Shown here: piece by piece, positions 1 to 13,905 of the stretch
Numbering within the stretch: the stretch's first letter is position 1
Layout of the letters: every line of letters starts with the position of its first letter
Origin: Ooceraea biroi
Taxonomy: Eukaryota; Arthropoda; Insecta; Hymenoptera; Formicidae
Reading direction: 5' to 3'
DNA length: 64,000 bases
Assembly (NCBI RefSeq): GCF_003672135.1
Contig: NC_039512.1
Location: 1,706,874 to 1,770,873 of the forward strand
Made by a program: the position numbers and the translations under genes
The notes under the pieces: model-generated
What the model saw: only the letters and a program-made list of their open reading frames with translations
What the model was told of the DNA's origin: nothing
The model's database searches: none

Positions 1-254
1 TGGCGAATTTTCAGATTTAAGTTTATAAATATTTGTCAACTAGGTGACTAATTTTTATTTGTCATGTGTTCACTTATCTTCCATTATTTCGTTTTTTGGA
101 TGCGTTGAAGATTATAGAAAATACGAGGAGGACCGATTCCCGATTAGCGTCCGCATTACGCGACTTCCTGTGCATAATTCCCGACTTTGCGTATGATAAT
201 CTTGCGATTCGCTTTTCGAGACATGTATAAATCTCGTGTGGAGAAGGCGAGAGG

Positions 255-288
<34 letters not shown>

Positions 289-1202
289 AGAGCAGAAGAC
301 ACGATAGGATACCTGTGGCATGCTTTCTGTCAAAGTTGTTTTACGCTTTCTCACTATAGAACATTGTAATGGCGGCAATTCTCAGAGGCGATGGAGCTTT
401 TGAAAAGAACTTTTGGAAACGGATAACGGCGGGTTGACACCTCTGTGCAAAAGTGGAAATATATAATGCATGCATGATTTACGAGCTATTTTGGGAAAGA
501 ATTGGTCAGAGGAAACAAAAATGATGAAGTTGCACATTTTCCGGAAGATACGATTGTGGACCTGAGACGTCTAACGGGTCCTTTCCTAGACATCCATCAA
601 TAAAAAAAAAGAAGAATGAGCGATTGTTTTACTGTTCCGTGATCTTTGCCGCGTTTAACCAAACAATTGTGGTGACATGGAATTTCTCCATGCCTGAGAC
701 GATATGTCTGCTTTAATGAAAAAGATTTATCATTTGCTAATGACATTCATTTAACGTTTGATTCGTACGGAATATTGGAGTCCATGTACAAGATCGTATT
801 CCGAATGAATCACTTTCTATCGCAAATTCACAGGTCAGATGACTAAAAACCTGCTGACATTTATTGCAAATTTAACATATCGCGGCCTCACATCGTCTAG
901 CCTCTCGTAATTCATCGTTCAAGAACTTGCGTCTCCGATGCGAGGCACGGACGAGCCAGTCCACGGACGATACTGTAAATATCCGCGAGCCGTATACGAA
1001 GCGGAGTCTTGTGATCGATCAAGTCCGCGAGCGCGGCCGGACAGGCAGGCAGAAAGAGAAAGAGAGACGGACAGAAAAGTTTCATCATTTCCGCGGCCGG
1101 AGGCCGCTCGCCGCTTCATCGAACGCTGACATTTCTTCAGGGAGATCCGCAAATATCGCGGCGTCCTTTACTTAGCACGCATCGGCGTCGCGCTCGCCGC
1201 CT
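1..1202. other. Non-coding 5' flank with a GA microsatellite
   Basis: No reading frame here looks like protein. The stretch holds the GA repeat listed separately, an AT-rich middle part, and a rise in CpG from about 900 towards the candidate promoter at 1203. Confidence 0.6.
257..288. repeat. (GA)n microsatellite
   Basis: A run of about 16 GA dinucleotides. Short GA/CT open frames on both strands across this site are low-complexity artefacts. GA runs in insect promoters can bind GAGA-type factors; no function is shown here. Confidence 0.9.
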
Positions 1203-1342
1203 GCTATTTAAAGAGAACGGAATGCGTTTACCGCAGCGCGCGCCGTTTCGCAGTTTGCTTTACGAGTCGAGCCGCGAGCAAGCGAGCGAGAATTGCATTA
1301 ACGCCGCGCTCGATGCTCGCTGCCACTCGAGGGAGATTCTCG
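1203..1342 (+). promoter_or_regulatory. Candidate core promoter and 5' non-coding exon, possibly of ITP
   Basis: A TATA-like tatttaaag (about 1205-1213) is followed some 40 bases on by an initiator-like ttcgcagtttg (about 1247-1257). The CpG-rich transcribed-looking stretch then ends in a strong donor, TCG|GTAAGG, at 1342/1343. No start codon with a useful frame lies in it. The next convincing same-strand acceptor joined to a coding exon is the one before the ITP ATG at 17678, which would make a first intron of about 16 kb. The assignment to ITP is inference. Confidence 0.3.
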
Positions 1343-4300
1343 GTAAGGAGCTGCGCTCTCGTCTCCGGAGTGTTTAGGCATCGGAGGACCTCTCGGCGCG
1401 CGGTGTTATTGACCCCCGTGTGAAAATCGCGGCGGAACGTAATCGAGACACACGCGCGTCCTGAGTTATCGTTTCCGATAGATTAGATGAAGTGTAATCA
1501 TTGGAGTCGTATATCACGTCGCGCGGCAGCTGGGGGCGACGAGATGTTCTATTAAAATCCACCCAGTGATTATGTCTTGTATGCCATCAAGTGATTCCAC
1601 GTACGGCCTCGGCATTGAACGTTCAGTCATAGAATTGTAATCTATGTGTGAATTAAAAACAGATCTTGATATAAAACTATAAGACAATTTATTTTTTAAT
1701 CTATACTAAAACTCTTTTAATTAATTATCTGATTAGATCAGTTTTGTAAATCACCGAGGTGTGTGTACGTACATTTATTACTAAATTAAATACCGATATC
1801 TCTCGAGCAAATTTATTAATTCTCACGCCGTTCGTATGCGAATTGCAGAATCACACGATGCTACGATCATTAATCGTCGGTCGTGCGCGGATCTCCATTT
1901 CGAAAACAGGAAACGGGACCTACCGCAGCCGTATTCTCGTTCTCGCGTTCCGTTACGATCAATTATTTATCTTGAATCGTGATTTATCCGTTTCAAGCTT
2001 TCTCGGGGAGCGCCTCGATTCGCGCGGCCATTCGACCGGGCGTAAATTACACGTCGTGGAAGACACGCGGGAGCACGCGTGATCTCACGTCCGTCCTCTA
2101 CGCACGAGCGAGCTCGATCGCTTGGATCGATCGCTTTTACCTCCGCTCGGATTACCCTCACGATGCGGATCTATTCTCGGATCCCGACAATTTGCATCTT
2201 AAAAATTACTGTCCAAAAGATTACGTTGAATGAAAATAAACACGGAGATTCTTTTCGAGATTTCAGGGATTGTTGGTATATTATATGCGAGGCCTCGATG
2301 GTGTTAGCGATCAAGGGACATCGACTAGTTCGCGTACGTCAGCACCGAAGTCGATTCTCAAACTCGAGCGGGACTTCGACCAGCTGGCCTCCGATAGGCG
2401 GCAAAAAGCGCAAAAAGAAGCGGGCAAAAAGAGAGAAATCGACCTCTCCTCTTAAGCATGTCAAATGACGCTGAACGTCCAACGAACGCCACTCACTTGA
2501 CGTCTCTCTAGCCTCGCTCAGTCGTCTCGCATCCATTCAAAACGTCCCCGCATAAACTCGCGTATATCAATGCGTGGATAATTAATCGCAGAAACGCCGT
2601 CGCTGCTTCTTTTAACCGTCAATCACCGGGACAAAAATATCCTGGTGTAATCAGTAAGTCTCGTATTTCGTCTGTAAATAGATCAACGATTCCATTGCAC
2701 TCCCAATCTTTCTCCATTATCAAGACGTTTTAATTACCGGGAAATACTCGTCGCGCGAAATAATAACGATAACGAAAAATCGACGCGATACTGAATCTTC
2801 TATTGTTATCCGAATCGCTGATATACCTCTCTATCATAAAAATTTATTATTTATTGCAACGAGAGACAAGGCAATGCACCGACAAGGTAACGCGGGATTT
2901 AAATCGCACGGATCGATCGAGAAATCGGAGCGAAAGGGATAGAGATACTCCCTTCGGGGAGAAACCGAGCCGACGGCGGTGCAGTCGCGCGCGCGGGCGC
3001 GCGAGAGATCCGGTACCACGAGTGCAGGCAGTACGAAGCGAGAGGAGGCGAAAGACGGAGAAAGGCTACGGTTTCTCGTAATGCGAACCGTAGGACGCCA
3101 AGCTGTCTGCCGGGACACCGGTATACCCCACTACTTCGACCGCCGCCGTCGCCGCGCCAAGTGGTAGCGGCGAGTGGTGGATGCCGCAGAGGACGCGGTC
3201 CCTCTCGCGCGGAGGGGACCGTCTCGTGCGTTCCTCTCGTTGAACCGTTCTGCTGCCATCTAGACACCGTCTTCGTGGACTAAGTTCTCTACAGAGTACT
3301 CCATGCAAACGTGAAAAACGAACGCAAAATATTTTAGAAAGGAATTTTCTTCATTTTTAAGACACCGATGAAGACCGAGATGAAGAGTAGAGTACATAAT
3401 CCATGTTGTCTCGGCTGCTGGTCTGTTTCCAACTTTGCTTTTGATGAGATGTGTTTTGACGGTGGGTTCTTGTTTTTAGCTTGAATTCTGTCTTTTCCTC
3501 AAGCTGAATAGAAATTTTCGTTAAGTCCGCTTGAAATCAGACTGTGACGGACGGGATATCTCCATTCTCCTGGAAATAGCAGTTCAATAGCTCTTCAAAT
3601 AGCAGTTCTTCTCTCTCACGCCGTGGAACCTCTCGCGGATATATCTTCGCGTGCCTTGACGGATTTAGGTGAATCTACACCAAGAATTTCTCTTTTCCTC
3701 TCTTCCCCGAACACCTAATGACGGTATTAACGTAACCGCAAAGTATGTCAATGTAGCATGCAGCTACCTCGAGCCATCATTTTACCGCGTTCGTCTATCC
3801 ACGAGGATCATTCGCGCTGAATTGCAGCGGCGTCCCCTAAAAACTGGCCAAAGAAGCTTCGCGCCCGGAACGCTCATGCGATCCGGGTTTCCACGTAAGA
3901 GAATGTGTTCCCGCTTGATGCCATCTCATCGAGAGATAGCGATGCAACACTGTGCAACGTGTGTACGTATCATACGCAACGAACGGAATGAGAAAGAATC
4001 GTTACGGCCGACACAGCCGGTTCTGCCCTATATACGCGAGATAGTACTTGCGTTCTTTAATCCTTCTTTCGAAGCTGTGTCTGCTACCACGAAACTGCGG
4101 CGATTCTAGCAATCGAATCGGTCGTCTCACAAAAGCGCGTTATTCCAAGATCCCACTTTCCAGAGTAGCATAAGAGTTGCACGTGCGCAAAAAGAAGAAG
4201 AAGAAAAGCAACCACGTATGGGCACGATCGATATCTCTGGAATAAGATCCTTTCTAAACTGTTAAACTGACTCGATTGTCTTTCTTTCTCGCTGGATTGA

Positions 4301-7300
4301 GAGTACATTTCGGATCATGTATTCGAAAGTTACGGTATCGCATCAATTTATCACCATTGTTCTCTCAAGCGACGCGCTCCCAATAGTACGTCGACGAACG
4401 CGGCGCGGGGATATCGTTACCGCGATAAGAACGCGATTCCTCGCGAATTCCAACGCAGCAACGGGGTTAACGCTTCCCTCGAGGCTGATGCGGCCAGCCT
4501 AGGCACTCTCCGGGGACCGTGTACATAAATCGCGTGGATCCCTCGGTCCTTCTCTCCGCCGCGTCCGTCGCTCGCCACGCATTTCTCGATGCATTCACGC
4601 CGCGTGCACGGCCCGCAGAGAGACAGAAGACTCTCTGTTGCCGATGCGCGCGGTGCATGCCCGATCTGGAACCCGCGAGAGTTCGATGGTAGAAAGTCTT
4701 GCCTTGGAGACTGCTCAAGTACAGGGTGGCGGGCGCGAGAGAGCAGCCCGGCCTTGTCGGCGAGAATTTTATTAACGATAAAAGCAACAGATGCCGTATT
4801 ACGTTTATGGAGAGCCGTTTCGTCAGTTTATCGCGCTGTTAAAGAATGTCACTTGCTCGTGCGTGACTATTTTACAAATCACTAACTGTATTTTTTCTCT
4901 GCTCGCTACAGTGGATGTTTAATAAGTAGAAAAAAACATAAATTATTAAATAATTATCATCCTATTCAGATTTTTAATTCGATAGTAATAAATAAAACTT
5001 CAATTCATAATTATTATCTGGCAATCATCTGCTTATCTGCTAATTTTTATCTTGGTTATTTTTAGCTTATTTAAATCTTTTTATGTCAGATTTTCAACAA
5101 TTCCCATGCGACTTCGATGAATCAATTTTACGGACGATTTATGAGTTTGCGCATGAAAACTGGACTTCGCCCGGTGGCGGACGATTGCGTCGCGAAGTTC
5201 GTTGCACCTGGTAAAAGTGCGGGAGAAGGATCGGAAAGGGAGGATAGGAAAGTACACGCGGCGTACCGGGGGGATGACGCGGAAGATCTTTCGTCAGACA
5301 CCTTTCTAATTGCGAGTCTAATCGTGTGGTCGCTGCGCAACCTGGTCGATCGCCACAATGTACAACGTTTTCGACGATGTTTCGCTTATTACGCACCGCC
5401 GTGGAGGTTCTCGATGAAGGCTGGAGGTTCGTTGCACCCGTTCGCGCGCGCTGCGCCCGTTCGAGAGACAGCGTGTGCGAGAGACAACGCACCGTTTTGT
5501 GCGAGTTGCGAAATCGTTCGTTCTTCCTATCGCGACCATGTCGTGACAATGTAAATCGCGATCGAATAATTATTTAGAAAGAATATCAACCCTTATCACT
5601 TTTTCCATTCTTACGTGAACGGAAGTTGAAAATTTCTTGACTATCTAATTTGCGTGTTCGGATATGTGGCTACTGAATTAGCGCCTCTGCCTTCTTGTTT
5701 ACTTTCATCAAAGGAAAAGATGAATAGAATCTTTATCTTCAACAAGCAGTGAAATAAATTCGACTTTAATGCAACTACACAAGAGTCTTCTATCATCAAA
5801 TCACAGAATATTGACGGCAATTTGCAAACATGTTATTCTATTTCGAGACATTCGTATGCGGAAACAGATCAGCTAAAGTAAAAACAAAGTCGAGTAGTGT
5901 ATACCCGTTAACGATATCTCGACTGTTGCAAATTGTGGCAGCGGTTTTCAGCCGCTGCAGCTGGCGTGCGGCCTCCAGCTCTCGCCGAGAGAACAATATT
6001 CATTTTCGGATCTTCCGTCTTCTCGGATCTCATGCGCGCCTGCATTTCGCGCTTGCGACGAAGAAGCGGAGAAGATCCCGACCGGTACAAAGGAGAGAAA
6101 ACGGAGATCCGAGCAAGGATGCGGATGCGAGTGCTTCGGTCGGTGATGACGGGTGTAGTAAAGCGATCAGCGGATCTGCAACAGCGCGTGGTAGCCGCAG
6201 GAAGGGCGCGAGCGCGCGCACAGGGGCCGCGGCACACCTGTTGAGCATTCCTTCACGAATGCACGCGCGTGTGAGCCCACCGTCGCAGCTACGTGCGTCA
6301 CACACGTCGCTCGTGTACGCGCGCACGCGGCCCACAGGTGTGCTCATTAATTCCATTGCACTGCCCGGTGCTACGCGCGCGCGCGACTGAGAATGGAGGT
6401 CCGCGCCGATCGCGCGCGAAGAAAATAAAAACGACGGGATAAGATCGAAGATCGATACCGGCTGATAGGCGCGCAGGCTGGAACGCGAAGGGATTTTATC
6501 TCTCGCCTCCGTAGTCACGAAGTACGAGATGTAACGTAAATGGTACTCTCAAAGCAAGAATAAGAACAGTTCGCTTCAAGAAGTAATGAAGAGAAAAGCG
6601 CCTTTGTTACACGATGCTTTGAATTATCGCATGTGACGTAATATTTAGAAAGGAAAGAACTTGAGCAGTTATTGTTAAATCGAGAGTCGCTAAACAAACC
6701 GGTAGCTTCGCGGAAAAAAGGGGTTTGGTATTCAGAAAAAATGATAAATCGTCAACACGTGTGACGTTTGATTTATATTATAGTTGAAGTAAAAAAAGAT
6801 CGAGTATGGCGCTCGTTAATTATCGGGCATGAAATTACGACCGCGAGGTCCGCGCGGTCAGCAATTAATTGAGATATCGGCATCGGATAAAGGCGACCAT
6901 TTGAATTGATAATGTTGCTGCATGCTCGGAGACTCGGTCATGTCCCGATCGCCCCGACCGCGAGAAATATGGTTATTGACTTGACATGTGATCGACGTTT
7001 AGTGGATAGCTATTGTGCGCTCACGAGTGCAAATGTATTTCATGGTGCGCACGCGAGCTTTCTACGGCGCTATCCGACCGTCTTTTACGACTTGGCTGCC
7101 GATCGCTGGTTTGTTCTACTAGGCTACCGCGTCTGACAAATCGGCTATATAAATGACGGGAGATGAAAGAAGTTAATTATCCCTAGTTCGTACACGTTAT
7201 ACAATTATTATGCTACGAAAATTTTCGATACGCGCGATAGACACCATGGTGGACGGATGACCGTGCACGGATCATAGGTACCTACGTGCGTGTGCTAATA

Positions 7301-10300
7301 TTTGCGCAATGGCCTTAATGCGCGCAACGGCGGCGTCTCCACTTGCCAACCTTGAATCACTTTTAACAATAAAGTCATGCAGGGACGAACGCGAAGCTCT
7401 CGCCTCATTAGGCGCGATGCTCGATGGGCGATGTGAATTTTAATTAGCGGAAGTTCAGTAACGCTCATTATTACATTTCTATGTTCCAATTTTAGGTCTT
7501 TAGAGAGACAAACAGAGTATCAAGTAATCAACACTGTTTAAAATTCATCTTTGATGCGACTGATTGATTTTATTATTAATTTACAAAATATTTACATCAA
7601 TTTGCTCGTTAGTGCACTAAATGCGCGGTATCACTCTTTCTAACATTTTGTTTTATTTTTCAGACATTCTTGTCTGTGTACTCTTTCTTTTATATTTTTC
7701 GTGCGTTAGGTGTCTTTCTTCTCGGCAAGACTGATTTGCGTCTCAACTGCTGGGACGCAAGATGGACTCGGTATCAGGAGGTAACATCATCGTCAGCTAA
7801 TTACAGACGCACATGGCGCAAAGGAGCCGGAGGCGGCCGGGAGATAAATCGATTCTCCGTCGGAGATCTCCAACGATCTCCCGCGAGAAGCCAAGGCGCT
7901 CGCGAGTGTGCCTCTCTCGTGAAAAATTCCGCGTCCGATTTAATGGGCCGCCGAGCGTCAAGTCGAACGGAATTGCTTAGCATTTAATCATCGTGCGCGC
8001 TAAAGTCCGCATAGGCCAATAGAACCGTCCTTATATAATTATCGCGAGCGCGATTGACGTCATCGATTCTACCACCGTGCCTGGTGCCGCCTGCTCTCGC
8101 ATGGTGGCGAACGACAAAGTGATTCGTCTTTCCTGCCCCCCGGGACTCGTTTCCACGAAAATAATTGCCGATGGCCTCGATGAGATTATTCCTCCGGTTC
8201 CCTCTGGATGTCACCGCCAGGATGTCGGGCCAGGTCCATCGAATTCTCTTCTTTGTCGGACACGGTTTTCTACACAGCGAGTGTACGATCTGACCTCTCG
8301 ATCTCGGAACGAATGTCTTAACGATCGGAGTTGCACTCGGTTGAATGATTGGAACGCCTTACGAGACAATTATGAAGTACAGATGGAACGAGCAAATATT
8401 CGCCGCGACCTCATAAGAATATATTGTCAGAAGAAACTTTTAATTATTAATAATTGTTACGAGAAAATTATTGAAAATGACTATCGAAGAATTTTATACC
8501 ATTATGCCATGTCATTATCGTGAAAGTGTGAGAGAAATTAACTACTAAATTACACTCACAATCAGAGATTAAGTTATCACAATCTACTAAAAGACGTAAG
8601 TCACGTGATCAATCTGCGAATGTAGATTGCTGGCTGTTTCTTATTGAGGATCGGCGCTTTTAGAGTTAATCGCGCGGTAGTCGATAATGATACCTTCGCG
8701 ACATTTTGTTCGGAGAAATCCTCGCCGATAGACCCCGCACAGGGCGTTACGCCGCACGATACTCGGCCAGGGTGGTCCAGGATTTAAGTATCCTCTCGAA
8801 TAATTTCCCTTCCGGCGAAACCTCGCTCAAAGAGGAGAGCTGAGGCTCTCACCTCATCGGCTACTTCTTATCTCGTTACACCATTGACACTTTCGTTGTC
8901 AGTAAAAAACGGAAACGCGACTAACTCCGGGCTGCCTTGCCTCGTAAGGGAACACCGGCGGCGCCCTCGGCAAAGGGATCTCCAAGATCTCCCTCTCTAA
9001 TAACACGTTTTTCTCTCGAGAAAAATCATTCGTGGCGATACCGTCGACATCGCTTTGGGCCCCGCATCGTGGGCCCCGAATCGCGTGGAAGGGGATACGT
9101 CGGCGAGCTTTTTGCATACACACGTTATTACTCGCGCACACGTACGCGCGGCATGGTAGGCAGGTAGGTCCGCGGACGTCAAAGAGGATCGGTGGGGCCC
9201 CAGAAGGGGAAGGAGAGTGCCTCGTTGCCGCTTGATTTACGGCCCGCCTCGTCTTTTTCTTCTTTTTCTGCTTTTTTCGTTTCCATCCGTGGAGCCTCCT
9301 CGTTCCGCCGCCCTCTCAGTATTTTCGTCCTTCGTCTCTCCTCCTTCCGAACGGTATATAGCGTGTGTAGCACACGTATCACATGGCATATGTTATGTGG
9401 TACATGGTACACCGGCGGCGGCGGCGGCGGCGGTCGACCGCCTAATTAGAGGGCCCGCCCCCTCTCCCTCTCCCTCTCCCTCTCGGCCTCTCTTCGCTCG
9501 CTCTCTCGGCATCTTGATCTGTCTTTCTCGTTTTTCTCGCTTCCCTTCTTCTTCTCTCCACGTCCGCGCGTACATAGGGCCCGTAAAAATCGCAATCCCG
9601 CCACAGGCAGGCCGCGCGCGTGCGTCACGCGTGTGTGCGCCCGCGAAGAACGAGCGTATCACGGCACACTCTTGTTCGCTGGTCTTTGTATGTGTGCACA
9701 TGGCAGTGTCTCGTGAAACTCGTTATATTAGATAATCAAGACAGTCAATGCAATGTGAGAGAGTATGTCTTGAAGATTATTTTCAAAATGCAAAGAAAAT
9801 AATATACAATGTTGAGCAAAGACTGATCTCACGTGACAAAATTAATGATATGTGAATATACTCGTAACGGTAAAATTTTCGCGCTGAGCACATGTCATGC
9901 GAGTGTTATTGAACATCATTAAATATATATTATCTTTCGAACAATTTCGTCGAAAATGTATAGCGCGTAATATTAATAATAATCTTTCTAAATATCTTTA
10001 TATTGAATCAATTTTAAATGAAGTAACATGAATCAGATTTAAATTCACATCTTTTATACATTTTTGTGTATTTAAGATAAATATTCGCTTTCAAAGAGGA
10101 GCGCAGGAGAGGAGAGAAACGCGAATGTTGAAATCGGGACGGGCAGATCGTAAAAGCGTCTCGCAAAAGCGCGTTTCGCGCTGGTAGATCTTCAATCGCT
10201 CGACCTGCCGTCGATCGCGATTTTCGAAGCGTAAATTTCGTATCTCAATGACAGGCCTCCCGAAGGATATCTCCGACGACTATCTCCGGTTGGAATAATT

Positions 10301-12631
10301 CCGCCGACCGTACCCACCGCGCGCGAGTGCGTCATTACTGTCGGACGATGTACGAGCGCGCGGTCCACCGTGGGACACGCGGTGTACACGCCGCTTGTAC
10401 ACACACGCAGTGTGTCCACCGTGTATGCGTGTGTCTTTGCGTCCACACGTATCGCAAACGAGACGGGTCCCGCCGCGCGCGAGCGCACACGCTCTCTCAC
10501 GGGGGCCTTACGGACGCAGGATAGGGGGGGCCTCTCGCGAGAGAGCTCGTCCGGCAACTCCTCACGGGATTGAGTCATCCGGCACGAGAAAAGGACCACC
10601 TGGCGAGGAGAGCCGATATATCTAACGATACGCCGCGCGGGCTCTTCGGAGCCCTCCCGGCTTCCCTTCGTTCCTTCGTCTCCTCCTCCTGCTCCTCCTC
10701 CTCGGTTCCCCCTCCGATCGACCGGGTCCGTTTCCCGTCCTGATCCTCCCTCGTTCCCTCGACGAGCGTGCAGAACACGCGGAACGCTCTTCGTCTTCTC
10801 CCGAGGGGCCCCGGCGTTTCGGTAATTGCGCACGTTTCGCCGCTTCTTATCCTCCTCGCCGCAGTGCTTTTTTGCCGGAAGGCCCCGTCGGGCGAACGGT
10901 GACTTTTTAACGTCATCGCTTCGTCGGCGTACGAGCTTGTTTCCCGCTTTTACGTTTCTCTCGGGGTAAAATGACGGGCGTGTACACACGTACGTATGCG
11001 CCTACCTGTGGTCCCACCGATCCTCTTAATGTCATCGCGATGACGAGCAGGCTCCGACCCGAGTCACGGGTCGTTGACTCGAACCGAGAGATCGGGAATT
11101 AAGATTAGATTCGGCGCGAGTGTTCCGGATTTTTTTGAGGCCCACGCGATATCCATCATTCCCGGAAAATTGTTTTCGCATTTCTTCGGATCCCAGAAGA
11201 AAGTTGTCAGACGAAAATTTGCATTGTTCTCGACCGCAAGTTTCGGAAAAATTGATTCGAACGAGATCCGTCCACGAGAAAAAACGTGACAATCTTATAC
11301 GTTAATATAAAATTTTTTTTGAGTATATTTTTAGGGACTTTATAATGATTAATCTATTGTGCATTTATTTCAACCATTTATGCAAACGAAACGATCGATA
11401 GCGTCAAAACTAATTTAACACTGATAATTTAGATAATTATTTTTAAACATGAATTAGAACTTTCAAGCATACAAAAACGGAAAAATATGGGTATGGTACA
11501 AGAATTTAAGTAGAAAGAATGTTTCAAACTAAAATATTCTTAATATATTGACATATATTAAGGATCCTGGCAGTGCTGTTTTTTTTTTTCATCGCGCCTA
11601 ATGCTTGAGCCAAAATTCCTGCGTTACATTTCGGGGACAGCGCGATCGCTGCGGGACACCCTGTATACCGTATGCGAACAAGTCACCGCGGGGCAGAGTG
11701 CCGAAGTGAGCGTGTGGCTTTTTACCAAAGAAGCCTCGCAGATTGCACACCTGTGCGTGGCTTCGCCGAGGAAAGACCTCACCTATCGAGCAACTGGTCT
11801 CCATTGACTTTTTCTTCCTTCGTACACCCCCCTCGGCACGCTTTCATGAGTGGTCTCTCTCTTTCTCGTTTTCTCTTTCCGCGCTGGTCCTGCCACCCTT
11901 CACGTATTCCAGCTTCCTTTACATGCAGCCTTATATGTGCATAAAATGAATAAGTTACACCTTTTTTTTCGTGATCGAACCTATAAAAACGGAATTACTC
12001 CTATAAAAGGATAGAAGTCCCTCTAAAGTAACCGGCCCATTTGTAATACTGAGAATTACATCACCTCCGCCTTTTGAACTCTGAAATTAGATTGATCCAT
12101 AGTCGTTATTTTCTGTGCACCATAATATATGTATACATAGGCGAAATCTACTTAAAACAAAACGTATCAATTAAGACAGTATAATATAATTATCATTCTA
12201 GAATGACTGTTTTAATTACACTCGCAAAGAGTACTCGGATAAAGAAACACATTGTTTTATCTTTATTACTGACGTGCGTATGTCACATCTTGTTTCGCTC
12301 GGCGTCTCTCACCATGCGATACTGTAACAGCTATTAATTCTCACTTGGACTATATGCATCTAATCTCTATAGCGAGCGAAGTACGCGTATGATTTGCACT
12401 GACCCGATCTGTGTTACGCCCACAGACCGTTCGGTCTAAATATAGCAACAATTTTTCACGGGAGACGCGATCGAGAATAGAGTCAATAGAGACGCTGCTA
12501 TCTCGAAAGCTCTCGACAACTATTTCGCGAAACCTTTTGTAAAGTGCAGTTTTGCGCGCTGTGCAGTAGAAATTCACCCCAATCGCCAGGGCGATTTTTT
12601 TAAAGGACTGAAAACGATGCAAACAGATGTA
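1343..12631. other. Long stretch without supported genes (candidate ITP first intron)
   Basis: GC-rich, CpG-rich blocks (about 2.0-3.3, 4.4-6.5, 8.7-9.7 and 10.1-11.3 kb) alternate with AT-rich sequence. The blocks give many overlapping open frames of 60-265 codons on both strands, rich in Arg, Ser and Pro. They show no family resemblance, and several have only a GTG start. The polypyrimidine tract at 9.25-9.56 kb and the CGG run near 9.42 kb are listed separately. I see no exon I can support. Confidence 0.55.
9413..9434 (+). repeat. (CGG)n trinucleotide run
   Basis: About seven consecutive CGG units, directly followed by a CCTCTC-type pyrimidine repeat from about 9461 to 9483. It lies in non-coding, GC-rich sequence. 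Confidence 0.85.
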
Positions 12632-13903
12632 TTGGGTCGTCCGGAAAGTTCGTGCCGATTTTGAAGGAAAATTCAAAGGCAACATTTTTTTATGTCGATA
12701 AATATTTATTGACTTATGTATGCACCGTTTTGTTTCACAACCTTTGTCCATCTTTCACGCAACTGGAAGATTCCATTCTCCCAGAACTTCTTAGGTTTCT
12801 CGGCGAAAAACTCCTCAAGGTGGTTTTTTATGTCGATCAAAGAGTTGAAGTTCTTGCCGCTAAGAGAATTTTGCAAAGACCTAAATAAGTGAAAGTCTGA
12901 AGGTGCAATGTCTGGTGAATACGGTGGGTGAGGTGGCACATCCCAGCCAAACTCCAACAATTTTTGTCGGGTAGTCAAAGAAACATGAGGTCTGGCATTG
13001 TCCTGATGGAACACGACGCCCTTCCTATTAGCTAATTCTGGACGTTTTTCCTGAATCGCTGTCTAATTCGTCCAGTTGCGAGCAGTACTTATCTGCATTT
13101 ATCGTTTGGTTGTGTGGTAGGAGCTCATAATATAGGATTCCTTTCCAATCCCACCAGACACAGAGCATGACTTTTTTTGGATGAAGGCCGGCTTTCGGAG
13201 TGATTAATGCTGGTTCATTTCGCTTACCCCAGGATCTTTTTCGTTCTACATTGTTGTAAATGATCCATTTTTCGTCACCCGTCACTAATTGCTTCAAAAA
13301 TGGTACGTTTGCGTTGCGCTTGTACAGTGAGTCGCAGTTGGAAATGCGATCCATTAAATTTTTTCGGCCAAATTATGCGGAACCCATACATCATAGCGAC
13401 TTACATAACCAAGCTCGTGGACAGTGGTTTTCGATATTTTCAGTATCTCTGCTAATTCACGTGTCGTGTAGCGCGGGTTATTCTCGATCAGTGTCTTGAT
13501 TTGGTCATGATCAGTAGTAGAGGGTCTGCCCGAGCGTTCTTGGTCTTTAAGGTTAAAATCACCAGCTCTAAACTTAGCGAACCACTTACGTACGGTTCTT
13601 TCAGTTAAAGCGCCTTCTCCGTAAACAGAACATATCGAATTTGTTGCTTGTGAGGCATTTTTGCCTTTCCGGTAATAGAAAAGCATCAAGTGTCTAAAAT
13701 GTTCTTTGTTTTCTTCCATCTTGAAAAGAGTACAAAACTGACACGAATCAATTTATCTGAAACAACTTTTTTCCTAAAGATGCGTTGAAATGTCACCTTT
13801 AAGCATATGTATATAAATCGTATGTTTTCAATAACATTGATATATTGAGACATGTTCCAACGCCATCTATTAAAAATCGGCACGAACTTTCCGGACGACC
13901 CAA
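12632..13903 (-). mobile_element. Mariner-family DNA transposon, inactive copy
   Basis: A 1272-bp element bounded by perfect 31-bp terminal inverted repeats (12632-12662 and 13873-13903; the outer bases read ttgggtcgtccggaaagttc). It is flanked by the TA target duplication at 12630-12631 and 13904-13905. It carries a broken transposase on the minus strand, listed separately. Perfect repeats and intact TA borders indicate a fairly recent cut-and-paste insertion. Confidence 0.93.
12706..13719 (-). pseudogene. Mariner transposase pseudogene with two frameshifts
   Basis: Starts at ATG 13719 with MEENKEHFRHLMLFYYRKGK and carries a paired helix-turn-helix region (TERTVRKWFAKFRAGDFNL; RPSTTDHDQIKTLIE). 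It then has the linker motif WVPHNLAEK and the catalytic aspartates in VTGDEKW, FHQDNARPH and YSPDIAPSD. Thirty-four residues separate the last two, the D34D signature of mariner. The frame breaks twice: at a run of six A on the coding strand (13359-13364), and again near 13060, just before the segment leading to the second catalytic Asp. The three fragments are therefore in different frames and no intact enzyme is encoded. The remnant ends at a TAA at 12706-12708, close to the left repeat. Confidence 0.92.
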
Positions 13904-13905
13904 TA

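Noticed and set aside
5830..6390. 186-codon ATG frame
   Set aside because: Arg/Ser/Ala-rich, in a GC-rich block with open frames on both strands, no splice context and no family resemblance.
10192..10989. 265-codon open frame on the minus strand
   Set aside because: It starts with GTG rather than ATG, is dominated by Arg/Gly/Glu/Ser low complexity, has overlapping open frames on the other strand, and resembles no family. GC-rich chance frame.
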